Positions 1 through 6,640 of a stretch of 7,325 nucleotides of DNA are shown piece after piece. Source of the stretch: Desulfonatronospira sp. (GTDB lineage: Bacteria > Desulfobacterota > Desulfovibrionia > Desulfovibrionales > Desulfonatronovibrionaceae); contig PWGS01000184.1 in the NCBI GenBank assembly GCA_003554505.1, forward strand, positions 1 to 7,325, in the 5' to 3' direction. The translations under genes and the position numbers were made by a program. The notes under the pieces were generated by a model. That model had not been told where the DNA came from and did not search any database. It saw nothing but the letters and a program-made list of their open reading frames with translations. How positions within the stretch are numbered: position 1 is the first letter of the stretch; the number at the start of each line of letters is the position of its first letter.

Positions 1-14
1 CGATGGAGAAAATC

Positions 15-521
15 ATGCCCAGATACATTTTTCTTTTCTGCATTCTGTTTCTTCTGGCGGGATGTACGCATATGAGCGTCAAGCACCTGAGCTCCAATCC
101 TGTAAGCTTCGACCAGGAGGAAGAACTGCAGATGCGCTACTGGGATTTTTCCTACGTAAACCAGGTGAAAAATGATCACTATCTGATCCACGGCACCGCT
201 TATCCCAGGCAGGAGAATCTTCCCGGTTGGGGCAAGTGGATGCACAACCTGTGGATAACCGCTTATTTAAGCGATGACGAAGGCCGGGTGCTGGCCAGAG
301 ACCTCAAGGTGTATCCCACTCAGGAACTGGATCCGGAAAAAGGGGTGCCCCTGGAGTTCAGGGTCAAGCCGGAGAAGATGCCCGGGTCAGAGAAAATATA
401 TATCACCTTCGGGTATCGCATGCAGCTGACCGAGGACCGCTATACCGACCCTTCCTCGCAAAGACCTCTCACCGGGGAAAAGAGTGTGTTCTTTGCAAGC
501 GAAAAGGCCCTGGCCAGATGA
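15..521 (+). CDS. Small outer-membrane-type lipoprotein of unknown function
   Basis: The product begins with a short positively charged segment, a hydrophobic stretch and the lipobox LLAGC. It should therefore be cut before the cysteine (residue 17 from this start), lipidated and anchored in the cell envelope. The mature part of about 150 residues is soluble, rich in aromatic residues (RYWDFSYVNQ, LPGWGKWMHNLW, YITFGYRMQL) and likely beta-rich. I recognise no family; a resemblance to Slp-like lipoproteins was considered but is not supported. I chose the ATG at 15 because GGAG at 5-8 lies 6 bases before it. The in-frame ATG at 3 would add MEKI and also gives a workable signal peptide, and a start upstream of the window cannot be excluded. 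Its 79-base gap to the histidine kinase gene leaves co-transcription open. Confidence 0.75.
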   Translation: MPRYIFLFCILFLLAGCTHMSVKHLSSNPVSFDQEEELQMRYWDFSYVNQVKNDHYLIHGTAYPRQENLPGWGKWMHNLWITAYLSDDEGRVLARDLKVYPTQELDPEKGVPLEFRVKPEKMPGSEKIYITFGYRMQLTEDRYTDPSSQRPLTGEKSVFFASEKALAR

Positions 522-533
522 TGTCCATTATAT

Positions 534-559
534 ACTGCCAGACCCGATTTGCCGGCAGT
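534..559 (+). other. Short stem-loop between lipoprotein and kinase genes
   Basis: ACTGCC (534-539) pairs with GGCAGT (554-559) around a 14-base loop, just after the lipoprotein stop codon. No T-run follows, so it is not a convincing intrinsic terminator. It could slow RNA decay or be chance. Confidence 0.25.
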
Positions 560-600
560 TGATATTGATGTAATCCCCAACATTTTCCAAGAGGCGGACG

Positions 601-2121
601 ATGACCCAGGAAGAAGATTTTTTGCATCAGGAGCATCTGTGCATACTGGAAGAGGTGGAAAAAGGCTTCAACATTGGTATAATCGGTACAGGGACCGGGT
701 TTGAATCCATCCTGGACCTGACCCGCAACCCTGATCTGGAAGAATTTTTCCCCAAGCTCAACCTGGTTGCACTTTCACAGCCCTACTCCAGGGACAGACG
801 CCTGCTGAAAGCCCTGGACATGGGGGTGCAGCTCTACGAATCCCACCAGGAGATGCTCAAATCCCACCCGGAAATCAACCTGATCATTGAGCTTACTGAC
901 AAGCAGCACATGGTAAAAAAGCTGCGCAAGAGCCTGCCGCCGAATATCTCCATGGTGGATCACAATGCCGCCACCTTTCTGTGCGGGATGCTCATCATGG
1001 CCGAGGTGAGCACCAAGTGCAGGCTGAACCTGAACCAGCAGCGTGCACTTTTCGAAGCGGTCACGGACCAGATCCAGGATGATATGCTGCTGCTGGATAA
1101 AAGCGGGATTATTCAGGACGTGAACATGAACGTCATTAAAAGGATGGACAGGAAGAAGGAGGAGATCACAGGCAGGTACTGCTGGGAGATCTTTGCCTGT
1201 GCCGATGGTAATTCCGGACCAAGGTTCAGCAGCAGCGAATGTCCTTTCCGCAAGACTCTGGAAGAAGGCCGGCCGGCAGAGGCCATGCAGACCTGGGTGG
1301 ATGAACAGGGCCGGGCACATTACTTCAGGATCTATACATACCCTGTCTTCGATGCAGCAGGGCAGCTGTCCAGGGTGGTGGAGATGCGCCGGGATATAAC
1401 CGTGCGCACAGAGATGGAAAAGCGTCTGCAGCAATCGGAAAAGCTTGCAGTCATTGGTGAGCTGTCCACTTATATTGCTCACGAAATCAGAAATCCCCTT
1501 TTTGCCATAGGAGGCTTTGCCAACGCAGTGCTTAGAAACCCTGACCTGGACGCAGTTTCCAGGGACAAGGTGAACATAATCCTGCAGGAATCCAAGCGCC
1601 TGGACAAGATACTAAAAAGTATCATCAATTTTGCCAGGCCTACCGAGCCGCAGGAGAAGGAAATAAGCGTAAACGAGGTCCTTGAGGATATCATGCACCT
1701 GTTCAATCTGACCTGTGAAGAACAGGGTATACATGTGGATGCCCGCCTGGACCCTGCTCTGGCCAATGCCAAGGGAGATCCGGAACTGCTTAAGCAATGT
1801 CTCATCAACTTGATCAAGAATGCCCTGGAAGCCATGCCAGAGGGCGGTACATTGAAGCTGGAGACTTTTGTGGAGTGGGAGTTCGTGGTGATTGAGGTGA
1901 GCGATACAGGAAAGGGGATTCCCAAGGTGATCCGGGACAAGATCTTTAACCCCTTCTATTCCACCAAGGAGAATTCGGGAGCAGGTCTGGGCCTGGCCAT
2001 GACCAAGAAGATCATGGACGACATGGGAGGCAGCATCGATCTGTTAACCCAGGAAGGAAAAGGGACCAGCATCACCGTCCGCCTGCCAATGTTTCCGGCC
2101 ATGCCCGAGGATATGGAATAG
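601..2121 (+). CDS. Soluble sensor histidine kinase with Rossmann-like and PAS domains
   Basis: This is a 506-residue two-component kinase expected to autophosphorylate on a histidine and pass phosphate to a response regulator. Residues about 24-125 look like a nucleotide-binding Rossmann domain: a beta strand then GIIGTGTGFES (26-36), as in NAD(P)-dependent dehydrogenases. Residues about 148-272 form a PAS domain with cysteines at 194, 200 and 214, the last in a CPFRKTLEEG segment. A short helical linker leads to HisKA with the H-box AHEIRNP (His294). The ATPase domain has the N-box NLIKNALEA (Asn407), G1 DTGKGIP (Asp435) and G2 GAGLGL (460-465). No signal peptide or membrane segment is visible, so it should act in the cytoplasm. 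GAGG at 591-594 sits 6 bases before the ATG. No response regulator is adjacent, so its partner is unknown. Kinase identity is very secure; the Rossmann assignment is moderate. Confidence 0.95.
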   Translation: MTQEEDFLHQEHLCILEEVEKGFNIGIIGTGTGFESILDLTRNPDLEEFFPKLNLVALSQPYSRDRRLLKALDMGVQLYESHQEMLKSHPEINLIIELTDKQHMVKKLRKSLPPNISMVDHNAATFLCGMLIMAEVSTKCRLNLNQQRALFEAVTDQIQDDMLLLDKSGIIQDVNMNVIKRMDRKKEEITGRYCWEIFACADGNSGPRFSSSECPFRKTLEEGRPAEAMQTWVDEQGRAHYFRIYTYPVFDAAGQLSRVVEMRRDITVRTEMEKRLQQSEKLAVIGELSTYIAHEIRNPLFAIGGFANAVLRNPDLDAVSRDKVNIILQESKRLDKILKSIINFARPTEPQEKEISVNEVLEDIMHLFNLTCEEQGIHVDARLDPALANAKGDPELLKQCLINLIKNALEAMPEGGTLKLETFVEWEFVVIEVSDTGKGIPKVIRDKIFNPFYSTKENSGAGLGLAMTKKIMDDMGGSIDLLTQEGKGTSITVRLPMFPAMPEDME

Positions 2122-2144
2122 CCTGTCATGCGCAGGGTACTTGC

Positions 2145-2158
2145 CCGGCGGTTGCCGG
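2145..2158 (+). other. Small GC-rich hairpin in the 69-base intergenic gap
   Basis: CCGGC and GCCGG pair around a GGTT loop, midway between the kinase stop and the next gene. No T-run follows, so I do not call it a terminator. Confidence 0.25.
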
Positions 2159-2190
2159 AAGATGTCCGATGATAATCCAGGGAGTTGAAA

Positions 2191-3732
2191 ATGCCTGCAA
2201 AGATGATGAAGTTTTTGATCTGCCTGGCCATGCTGGCGGTAATGTGTCTTCCGGCAGCCTCCCAGGCCCAGGCTTCTCCCCGGGAGGTGCTGTTTTTTCC
2301 TGATGCCGCCCGGGTATGGGATGCAGGGGAATTTGAGGTTCAAGGTAAAAACGGCCGGACAGCGGTGAGGCTGGAGCTCCCGGCTCAGGTTGATCCTTCC
2401 ACGCTGCTTGTGCGCCCGGAAGACCCGGAACAGTTTTCGATTGCAGATGTGCAGTGGGACAGGACAGACCCGGAAGATGCAGAGCGGGTCAGGGATCTTC
2501 GCCGAAAAATCCGGGAGCACGAAAGCGGCAAACAGAAGCAGGAAGCTGTCCTGAAGGCTTTTGAAGCCAGGATAGCCTTCTGGGAGTCCCGCAGGGACCA
2601 CCATGAGGAAGCAGACCGGATGGAACAGGCGGCTGCCAAGATTTTTGACGCTCTAAAGCTTGCTTACCTGGAGAAGTCCAAGGCAGGGGATGAACTGGAG
2701 GAGATTGAAAAAAGAATCCAGGAGCTCCGGGACAGGCTGAGGGAAATCACTGGAGCCGAGCACAGGACCTGGGAAGTGCTTGTGTTTCTGGAAGGTGCAG
2801 ATACTTCAGGAAATGCAGGTATAGCCTTCAACTACATCCTGTCCGGGTGCGGATGGGAGCCTGAATACCGGCTGCAGGCGGATTCCGCCGAGGGCGGGGT
2901 GCAGTTCACATGGGAGGCCAGGGTCTGGCAGAGCAGCGGCCATGACTGGAAGAACACCCGTATCAGCCTGGCCACCCTGCAGCCGCAGATTGATCTGGAT
3001 CCTCCCGTCATTCCGGACTGGATTGTCCGTCCGGTGCCGAAAACAGGTTTTCCCGGCCCCAGGGATGTCAGGATGGCGGTGATGGAGACTGCCGCAGACG
3101 AAGCCCCGGTTCAGGAGCGCCGGGGACAGTTCTCCGTCTGGCATCTGGGAGAGCAGGACCTGGCAGCCGGGGAAAGGCCCAGGATAAGAATCCAGGAGGA
3201 GGCCTGGCCTGCGGACTTTGTCCGCCTGCTGCGTCCCAGCAGAAGCGACAGGGCGTTTTTACGGGCACGGTTGGAGCTTGATGAAGTGCAGAATATTCCC
3301 CGGGGCAAGGCCATGTTTTATCATGACCAGGCCATGATCGGACGCCGGGACTTCAGTTTTACCGGAACTGAGAAAACACTTTATTTCGGCGAGGATCCCT
3401 TTGTTACCGGGGAGACCGTCACTAAAGCCAGTGCATCAGGCACCAGGGGGATTATCCGGGAGCGCCAGACCTATAGATGGCATTTCCTGGTGAATGTGCA
3501 CAACCATCACGATCACGCCGTGCGCATCAGACTGGAGGAACCAAGACCGGTTCTCGGTGACGACGATATGCAGGCTTCCTTTGACCTTACTCCTGAACCG
3601 GACAGGAAAACAGAATCTCTTTTCCTCTGGGAAATGGACCTGGACGGGGGAGAAAAGCGCGAGGTGGATCTGCAGATGAAGATACAGGCTCCGGGAGACA
3701 TGGATGTGGACTGGGGCTGGAGAAGCAGGTAG
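2191..3732 (+). CDS. Exported DUF4139 (mucoidy inhibitor A-like) domain protein with coiled coil
   Basis: This is a 513-residue exported protein. Residues 1-28 are a signal peptide ending in ASQAQA, with probable cleavage before SPREV and no lipobox cysteine. Residues about 32-92 resemble the N-terminal DUF4140 beta domain (ARVWDAGEFEVQ). Residues about 95-187 are highly charged and heptad-like, a long coiled coil. From about 210 the DUF4139 body begins, with YILSGCGWEPEYRLQ and WEARVWQSSGHDWKNTRISL; in the family the equivalent reads Y-x-W-x-P-x-Y then A-x-V-x-Q-x-T-G-x-D-W. The C-terminal part keeps the late family pattern (LYFGEDPFV, then RWHFLVNVHNHHDHAVRIRLEEPRP). The family's biochemical role is not established. 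The ATG at 2191 is chosen over an in-frame TTG at 2185 because GGAG (2181-2184) is correctly spaced only for the ATG. It converges on rsmE. Confidence 0.85.
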   Translation: MPAKMMKFLICLAMLAVMCLPAASQAQASPREVLFFPDAARVWDAGEFEVQGKNGRTAVRLELPAQVDPSTLLVRPEDPEQFSIADVQWDRTDPEDAERVRDLRRKIREHESGKQKQEAVLKAFEARIAFWESRRDHHEEADRMEQAAAKIFDALKLAYLEKSKAGDELEEIEKRIQELRDRLREITGAEHRTWEVLVFLEGADTSGNAGIAFNYILSGCGWEPEYRLQADSAEGGVQFTWEARVWQSSGHDWKNTRISLATLQPQIDLDPPVIPDWIVRPVPKTGFPGPRDVRMAVMETAADEAPVQERRGQFSVWHLGEQDLAAGERPRIRIQEEAWPADFVRLLRPSRSDRAFLRARLELDEVQNIPRGKAMFYHDQAMIGRRDFSFTGTEKTLYFGEDPFVTGETVTKASASGTRGIIRERQTYRWHFLVNVHNHHDHAVRIRLEEPRPVLGDDDMQASFDLTPEPDRKTESLFLWEMDLDGGEKREVDLQMKIQAPGDMDVDWGWRSR

Positions 3733-3743
3733 CTGTACCGGTA

Positions 3744-4475
3744 TCAATTGTTACCTTCTTTACTGTGCCTGAAGAACATGTCCAGGCATAAAACGCTCAG
3801 GGCGGCTGTTTCCCAGCGCAGTACCCTGGGGCCCAGGGCGGCGGGCTTGAAGCCGGCCTGCATAAGTGCCCGGATCTCGTCTTCTGTAAGCCCTCCTTCC
3901 GGGCCGATGACCACCATCCTGTCCAGCCCGCTGCTTGTCTGGTAAAGGCTCATGAGGTCATTTTCTCTTTCCTGCTCCCACAGGGCGATTCCCACAGGTA
4001 TATCCCGGGCGTATTGCGTCAGGTCCTTTACTGTCCCGGGTAAAAAAACAGGCTCAGGAAACCAGGGGTTGCGGCTTTGCTTGGCAGCGGCGACTATTTT
4101 TTTATGCCAGTTTTCATAACTGGCATTGTCCATCCTGCCCTGGCTGTTTTTGCCGGTCCAGAAAACCAGCCTCCATACCCCGAGTTCCACCGCCTTTTCC
4201 AGAAGCCAGGAGCGCCGGAAACTCTTGTTCCAGCCCAGGGCCAGGTGCAGCCTGGTTTGCGGCTCAGGCTCACTCCATATATTTTCCGGAAGCAAGCCGG
4301 CTTCTTTTCTGCTGCTGACCCGGACCTCAAAAATACCCACTTTGCCCCGCCCGTCCAGAACCCGGCCCTTTTGTCCTGGAGAAATGCGAAGCACCCGGCT
4401 TAAATGGTGAGATTCGTCGGGTTCCAGGCAGTAAGGCTTTTGCCATTTTTCCGGAGGGAGATAAAAGGTGTGCAT
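3744..4475 (-). CDS. rsmE: 16S rRNA (uracil-1498-N3)-methyltransferase RsmE
   Basis: RsmE uses S-adenosylmethionine to methylate N3 of U1498 in 16S rRNA of the small ribosomal subunit. At 243 residues it has the usual family length. The N-terminal PUA-like domain (about 1-70) contains SHHLSRVLRISPGQ. The SPOUT methyltransferase domain follows, with EKAVELGV (93-100), QSRNPWFPEP (133-142), the cofactor-binding IGPEGGLTEDE (190-200) and the knot segment LGPRVLRWETAALSVL (214-229). All of these are RsmE signatures. The gene starts 17 bases after the upstream P-loop kinase stop on the same strand, so the two are probably co-transcribed. I see no strong ribosome binding site, which fits translation coupled to the upstream gene. 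The 3' end lies 11 bases from the stop of the convergent DUF4139 gene, with no clear terminator between them. Confidence 0.95.
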   Translation of the reverse strand: MHTFYLPPEKWQKPYCLEPDESHHLSRVLRISPGQKGRVLDGRGKVGIFEVRVSSRKEAGLLPENIWSEPEPQTRLHLALGWNKSFRRSWLLEKAVELGVWRLVFWTGKNSQGRMDNASYENWHKKIVAAAKQSRNPWFPEPVFLPGTVKDLTQYARDIPVGIALWEQERENDLMSLYQTSSGLDRMVVIGPEGGLTEDEIRALMQAGFKPAALGPRVLRWETAALSVLCLDMFFRHSKEGNN

Positions 4476-4492
4476 GTATGGTTATTTTGTCT

Positions 4493-5146
4493 TTACTGCA
4501 AAAGAATGCTTTCCATGATGAACTTGCTTGCCCTCTGTCCGGCCTCCTGCAGGCTCAGATGGTCGTTTTGCAGGGTCATTTCGGCTTCCGGGTCCACCTC
4601 AAACTCCTGGTCAACACCGATGACCATCCCCAGGCCGGGAATATCGCGACCGGTCTTTTTTCTTTCCAGGGCCTTGTCGTAAAGCTCGGCCATAACCTGC
4701 CCCCCGGGCCTGGAGCGCTCCCTGTGCATGGCCGTGTCCAGGGTGCAGTGGATATGTATCTCGGCAAACACCGGGATCTGGTCTCGAACCCTTCTGCGCA
4801 TTTCAATCCTGGGAGCGGTTGCGTCCATAAGCACCAGGCGGCCCTGCCGGGCATGGCTGACCGCCTCCTGTGCAAAAAATTCGTAGGCTTTTTCCCGTTC
4901 TTCCCTGGTGTACTCGGGCCTGGGAAAATATTGCTTGCGCCGGTCATCCATGCGAAGCAGCACCGGATCAAAGCCCTTGTCCCGGAGCCTGGACAGAACA
5001 AAATCGCAGATGCTGCTTTTGCCGCAGCCTGGAAGACCGGTAAACCAGATTACTGTTCCGGGTTGTTGAGGATCTCTGCCTGTATTTCCATCCAGGCCGG
5101 ATGCTGTACAAAAAAGGCCTGATGCGGCAGCGGCAATAGTCTGCAT
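4493..5146 (-). CDS. Adenylylsulfate kinase-like P-loop kinase
   Basis: This 217-residue protein belongs to the APS kinase (CysC-like) group of P-loop kinases. True members phosphorylate adenylylsulfate (APS) to PAPS with ATP. Evidence: TVIWFTGLPGCGKSS (31-45) is the family's opening strand and Walker A motif. REEREKAYEFFAQEA, a VLMDATAPRIEMRRRVRD strand-loop and LYDKALERKKTGRDIPG follow in family order. It departs from the norm: the substrate-site LLDGDxxR reads LLRMDDRR (63-70), the RDPKGLY segment is replaced by a longer RERSRPGGQVMAELY, and the tail ends FEVDPEAEMTLQNDHLSL instead of the short YEPP ending. It may therefore act on another substrate. The first 28 residues are not conserved in type. 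Upstream in-frame is a stop near 5172, so ATG 5146 is the earliest ATG; no good ribosome binding site precedes it. It is probably co-transcribed with rsmE. Confidence 0.8.
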   Translation of the reverse strand: MQTIAAAASGLFCTASGLDGNTGRDPQQPGTVIWFTGLPGCGKSSICDFVLSRLRDKGFDPVLLRMDDRRKQYFPRPEYTREEREKAYEFFAQEAVSHARQGRLVLMDATAPRIEMRRRVRDQIPVFAEIHIHCTLDTAMHRERSRPGGQVMAELYDKALERKKTGRDIPGLGMVIGVDQEFEVDPEAEMTLQNDHLSLQEAGQRASKFIMESILLQ

Positions 5147-5195
5147 GAGCCTGAACCCCGCCTTGGCTTTTGAAAAGTTTCAGAAGCATTTATGT

Positions 5196-5217
5196 TATTC
5201 AGCCGTAACTATTCAGC
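5196..5217. repeat. Direct repeat TATTCAGC, 14-base period
   Basis: TATTCAGC occurs at 5196-5203 and again at 5210-5217, about 50-70 bases upstream of the divergent kinase start. A direct repeat with such spacing could be a binding site for a regulator of the kinase-rsmE operon, or chance. Confidence 0.35.
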
Positions 5218-5248
5218 ACATTTTGTGTGTACCCTTGTTCTGGCCATC

Positions 5249-5393
5249 GGTGTCGGGGTCGGTATCGGTATCGGCTTCCGGCTCGGAGAGCCTACAGCTC
5301 GGAGAGGTTCGATAGAAAACCGAAAACCAAAGTTGCGTGGGGCGTTCCCCAGCAGCTTCGATACCGACCCCGATTCCGATACCGACCCCGACA
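5249..5393. repeat. Inverted-repeat element built from degenerate 6-base units
   Basis: The left arm (5251-5274) and the right arm (5370-5393) are reverse complements at 23 of 24 positions. The left arm is made of TGTCGG, GGTCGG, TATCGG, TATCGG units. The right side extends inward to about 5359 with a second copy, so CGATACCGACCCCGA occurs twice with an 18-base period (three units). The 95-base centre contains a small hairpin (GGCTC 5280-5284 with GAGCC 5288-5292), a direct repeat GCTCGGAGAG (5281-5290 and 5297-5306) and a second hairpin TGGGG-CGTT-CCCCA (5338-5351). It has the form of a small non-autonomous or palindromic intergenic repeat, but no target-site duplication could be defined. 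Other copies cannot be checked from this window. Confidence 0.7.
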
Positions 5394-5438
5394 AAACCAA
5401 TTATCATGGTGAAAAGTTACATCCAGCCTATCAAGGCC

Positions 5439-5452
5439 TGCCCTGCAGGGCA
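5439..5452. repeat. Perfect 14-base palindrome TGCCCTGCAGGGCA
   Basis: The sequence is identical to its reverse complement over all 14 bases. It could be a protein-binding site. As RNA it would have no loop, and no T-run follows, so a terminator is unlikely. Confidence 0.5.
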
Positions 5453-5454
5453 AC

Positions 5455-5495
5455 ATTATTCCCGGCCTGTCACCCTGGACATCACCGGGAATTAT
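5455..5495. repeat. Two-tier stem-loop
   Basis: ATTATTCCCGG (5455-5465) pairs with CCGGGAATTAT (5485-5495) at 10 of 11 positions. Inside it TGTC (5468-5471) pairs with GACA (5478-5481) around a 6-base loop. No T-run follows on the + strand. If the sahR promoter lies at about 5578 this structure is upstream of the transcript, so it would work as DNA or as part of another RNA. Confidence 0.45.
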
Positions 5496-5577
5496 ATGCT
5501 TCCAGAACGGCAAATGGAATTTATTTTCTGGTATAACAGGATGTTAGCTGATTTTTGAAGTTTTTTGAAAATTTTGC

Positions 5578-5583
5578 TTGACA
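5578..5583 (+). promoter_or_regulatory. Likely sigma-70 -35 box for the sahR-ahcY unit
   Basis: A perfect TTGACA follows a T/A-rich stretch (5551-5575) that could act as an UP element. The -10 box is not clear: 16-18 bases downstream lie only weak matches within CTTAGTTATCT (5600-5610). The distance to the TTG start at 5650 fits a short leader. Confidence 0.5.
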
Positions 5584-5619
5584 GGGGTTGCCATATTCAC
5601 TTAGTTATCTTGCAACGCA

Positions 5620-5641
5620 CATATCAAAATATCTTTATATG
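5620..5641. promoter_or_regulatory. AT-rich palindrome, candidate ArsR/SahR-type operator
   Basis: The 22 bases are symmetric at 18 positions, with perfect outer half-sites CATAT (5620-5624) and ATATG (5637-5641) and a central ATAT. ArsR-family dimers usually bind AT-rich inverted repeats of about this size. It lies between the -35-like box and the start codon of the ArsR-type gene, and overlaps its GGAA ribosome binding site, the expected place for autorepression. That it is the operator is inferred. Confidence 0.5.
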
Positions 5642-5649
5642 GAAATACG

Positions 5650-6597
5650 TTGGATATTGTTAGACTGTTCAAATCCCTGGGCGATGAAACCAGGCTGCGT
5701 CTTCTGCACCTGCTGCTGCATCATGAGCTGAATGTGAACGAGCTGGTTCGCATCATGGACATGGGGCAGTCCCGTATTTCCAGGCACCTGAAGATCATGG
5801 CGGACTCGGGGCTTCTGCAGTCCAGGCGCGACGGCAGCTATATATATTACACCGGGGCCGGGGATGCGGACCTCGCTCACCTCACTGATTTTATTATTCA
5901 GGCCGGCAGGTCCAGACGGGACTTTGCTGCCGACCTGGAAAAGAGCCGGGAGGTAATGGATGAGCGCAAGCACAAGGTCAAGAATTTTTTCAACAGCCTT
6001 GTGGATGACTGGGATCTTTTAAAACAGGAAGTGCTCGGGGATTTCAGTTTAAAGCGCATCGTGACCCGGGAGGCTGCCGGTGCAATGACGGCAGCGGATC
6101 TGGGATGCGGGACCGGGGAAATGCTTTTGGAACTCGGCAGGTACGCGCAGAGGGTTATTGGAGTAGACAGCTCGGCAGGGATGCTGGAAAAGTCCAGGCA
6201 AAGGCTTTCCAGTTCCGGGGTAAATGCAGACCTTCGGCTGGGGGAGCTGGAGCACCTGCCTATTAGAAACGGCGAAACCGACCTGGTGGTCATGGAAATG
6301 GTCCTGCGCCATGTAGCAGTACCCCTGGAAGGGGTAAAAGAGGTCAGCAGGATCCTGGAGCCGGGAGGGCGGTTTGTCTTGGCAGATTTTGACAGGCACG
6401 ACCGGGAAGAGATCCGCTACAGGTATGGAGGTGTATGGGCAGGCTTCGACAAGGAGCAGCTAAGGGAGTGGCTGCAGCAGGCCGGGCTGGAACTTCTGCA
6501 GCTGGAGCAGCACTGGGTGCAGCAGGGACTCGGCGTAAATGTCTGTCTGGCGGTCAAACCGGGCGATCCTTCCGGAGAAGAAGTTTTTTCAAGGTAA
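5650..6597 (+). CDS. sahR: SahR-like ArsR-family regulator fused to SAM-dependent methyltransferase domain
   Basis: The 315-residue product has two parts. Residues about 1-95 are an ArsR-type winged helix: FKSLGDETRLRLLHLL, recognition helix MGQSRISRHLKIM (38-50) and wing SRRDGSYIYY. The family's common metal-binding ELCVCD motif is absent (here LNVNELVRI), so it is not a metal sensor of that kind. Residues about 145-305 are a class I methyltransferase fold with motif I DLGCGTGE (150-157), acidic loop GVDSS (171-175) and a post-motif strand LEPGGRFVLADF (236-247). In Desulfovibrio, SahR regulators of this architecture repress SAM-cycle genes and respond to S-adenosylhomocysteine; position directly before ahcY supports that name. 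The start is TTG: no in-frame ATG exists between the upstream stop (5602) and the HTH, and GGAA (5641-5644) is 5 bases before it. Methyltransferase activity is untested; the domain may only bind ligand. Confidence 0.85.
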   Translation: MDIVRLFKSLGDETRLRLLHLLLHHELNVNELVRIMDMGQSRISRHLKIMADSGLLQSRRDGSYIYYTGAGDADLAHLTDFIIQAGRSRRDFAADLEKSREVMDERKHKVKNFFNSLVDDWDLLKQEVLGDFSLKRIVTREAAGAMTAADLGCGTGEMLLELGRYAQRVIGVDSSAGMLEKSRQRLSSSGVNADLRLGELEHLPIRNGETDLVVMEMVLRHVAVPLEGVKEVSRILEPGGRFVLADFDRHDREEIRYRYGGVWAGFDKEQLREWLQQAGLELLQLEQHWVQQGLGVNVCLAVKPGDPSGEEVFSR

Positions 6598-6634
6598 ACA
6601 GCAAAAGTATTTCATATAAAACTAAAACCAAACC

Positions 6635-6640
6635 AAGGAG
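6635..6640 (+). promoter_or_regulatory. Ribosome binding site of ahcY
   Basis: AAGGAG lies 8 bases before the ATG at 6649 and fixes the start. It sits in an A-rich 51-base gap after sahR that holds no terminator and is too short for a known SAH riboswitch. Confidence 0.75.

Larger units (their letters stand above)
5147..5649. other. Long divergent intergenic region rich in repeats
   Basis: About 500 bases lie between the kinase gene (- strand) and the sahR-like gene (+ strand). No convincing gene is present: open frames here run through 6-base repeats and give GVGVGIGIG or DTDPDSDTDPD-like peptides on both strands, the mark of simple repeats. From left to right the region holds a direct repeat, a hexamer-based inverted-repeat element, a perfect palindrome, a two-tier hairpin, a T-rich stretch, a -35-like box and an operator-like palindrome; each is listed separately. 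Confidence 0.8.

Noticed and set aside
775..1482. Open frame of 235 codons on - opposite the histidine kinase
   Set aside because: It lies fully within the kinase coding region, has no recognisable domain and is explained by codon bias of the real gene.
3733..3743. Bidirectional terminator between the convergent DUF4139 and rsmE genes
   Set aside because: Only 11 bases separate the stops; TACCGGTA is a short palindrome without a stable stem or T-run.
4478..5122. Open frame of 214 codons on + opposite the P-loop kinase
   Set aside because: It is the antisense shadow of a gene with clear Walker A and APS-kinase-family order on the - strand; its own protein shows no family pattern.
4968..5189. 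Possible frameshifted N-terminal extension of the P-loop kinase
   Set aside because: The upstream ATG at 5189 is in another frame and the kinase's own frame has a stop near 5172; the Walker A motif is intact from the 5146 start, so no frameshift is needed.
5192..5536. Open frame of 114 codons on + with GVGVGIGIG and DTDPDSDTDPD segments
   Set aside because: The peptide is a read-through of the 6-base inverted repeat; equivalent low-complexity peptides appear in the other frames and strand, and there is no ribosome binding site.
5639..5728. ATG at 5639 as start of the sahR-like gene
   Set aside because: It is in a different frame and soon reaches a stop; the TTG at 5650 is the only start that gives the complete HTH domain.
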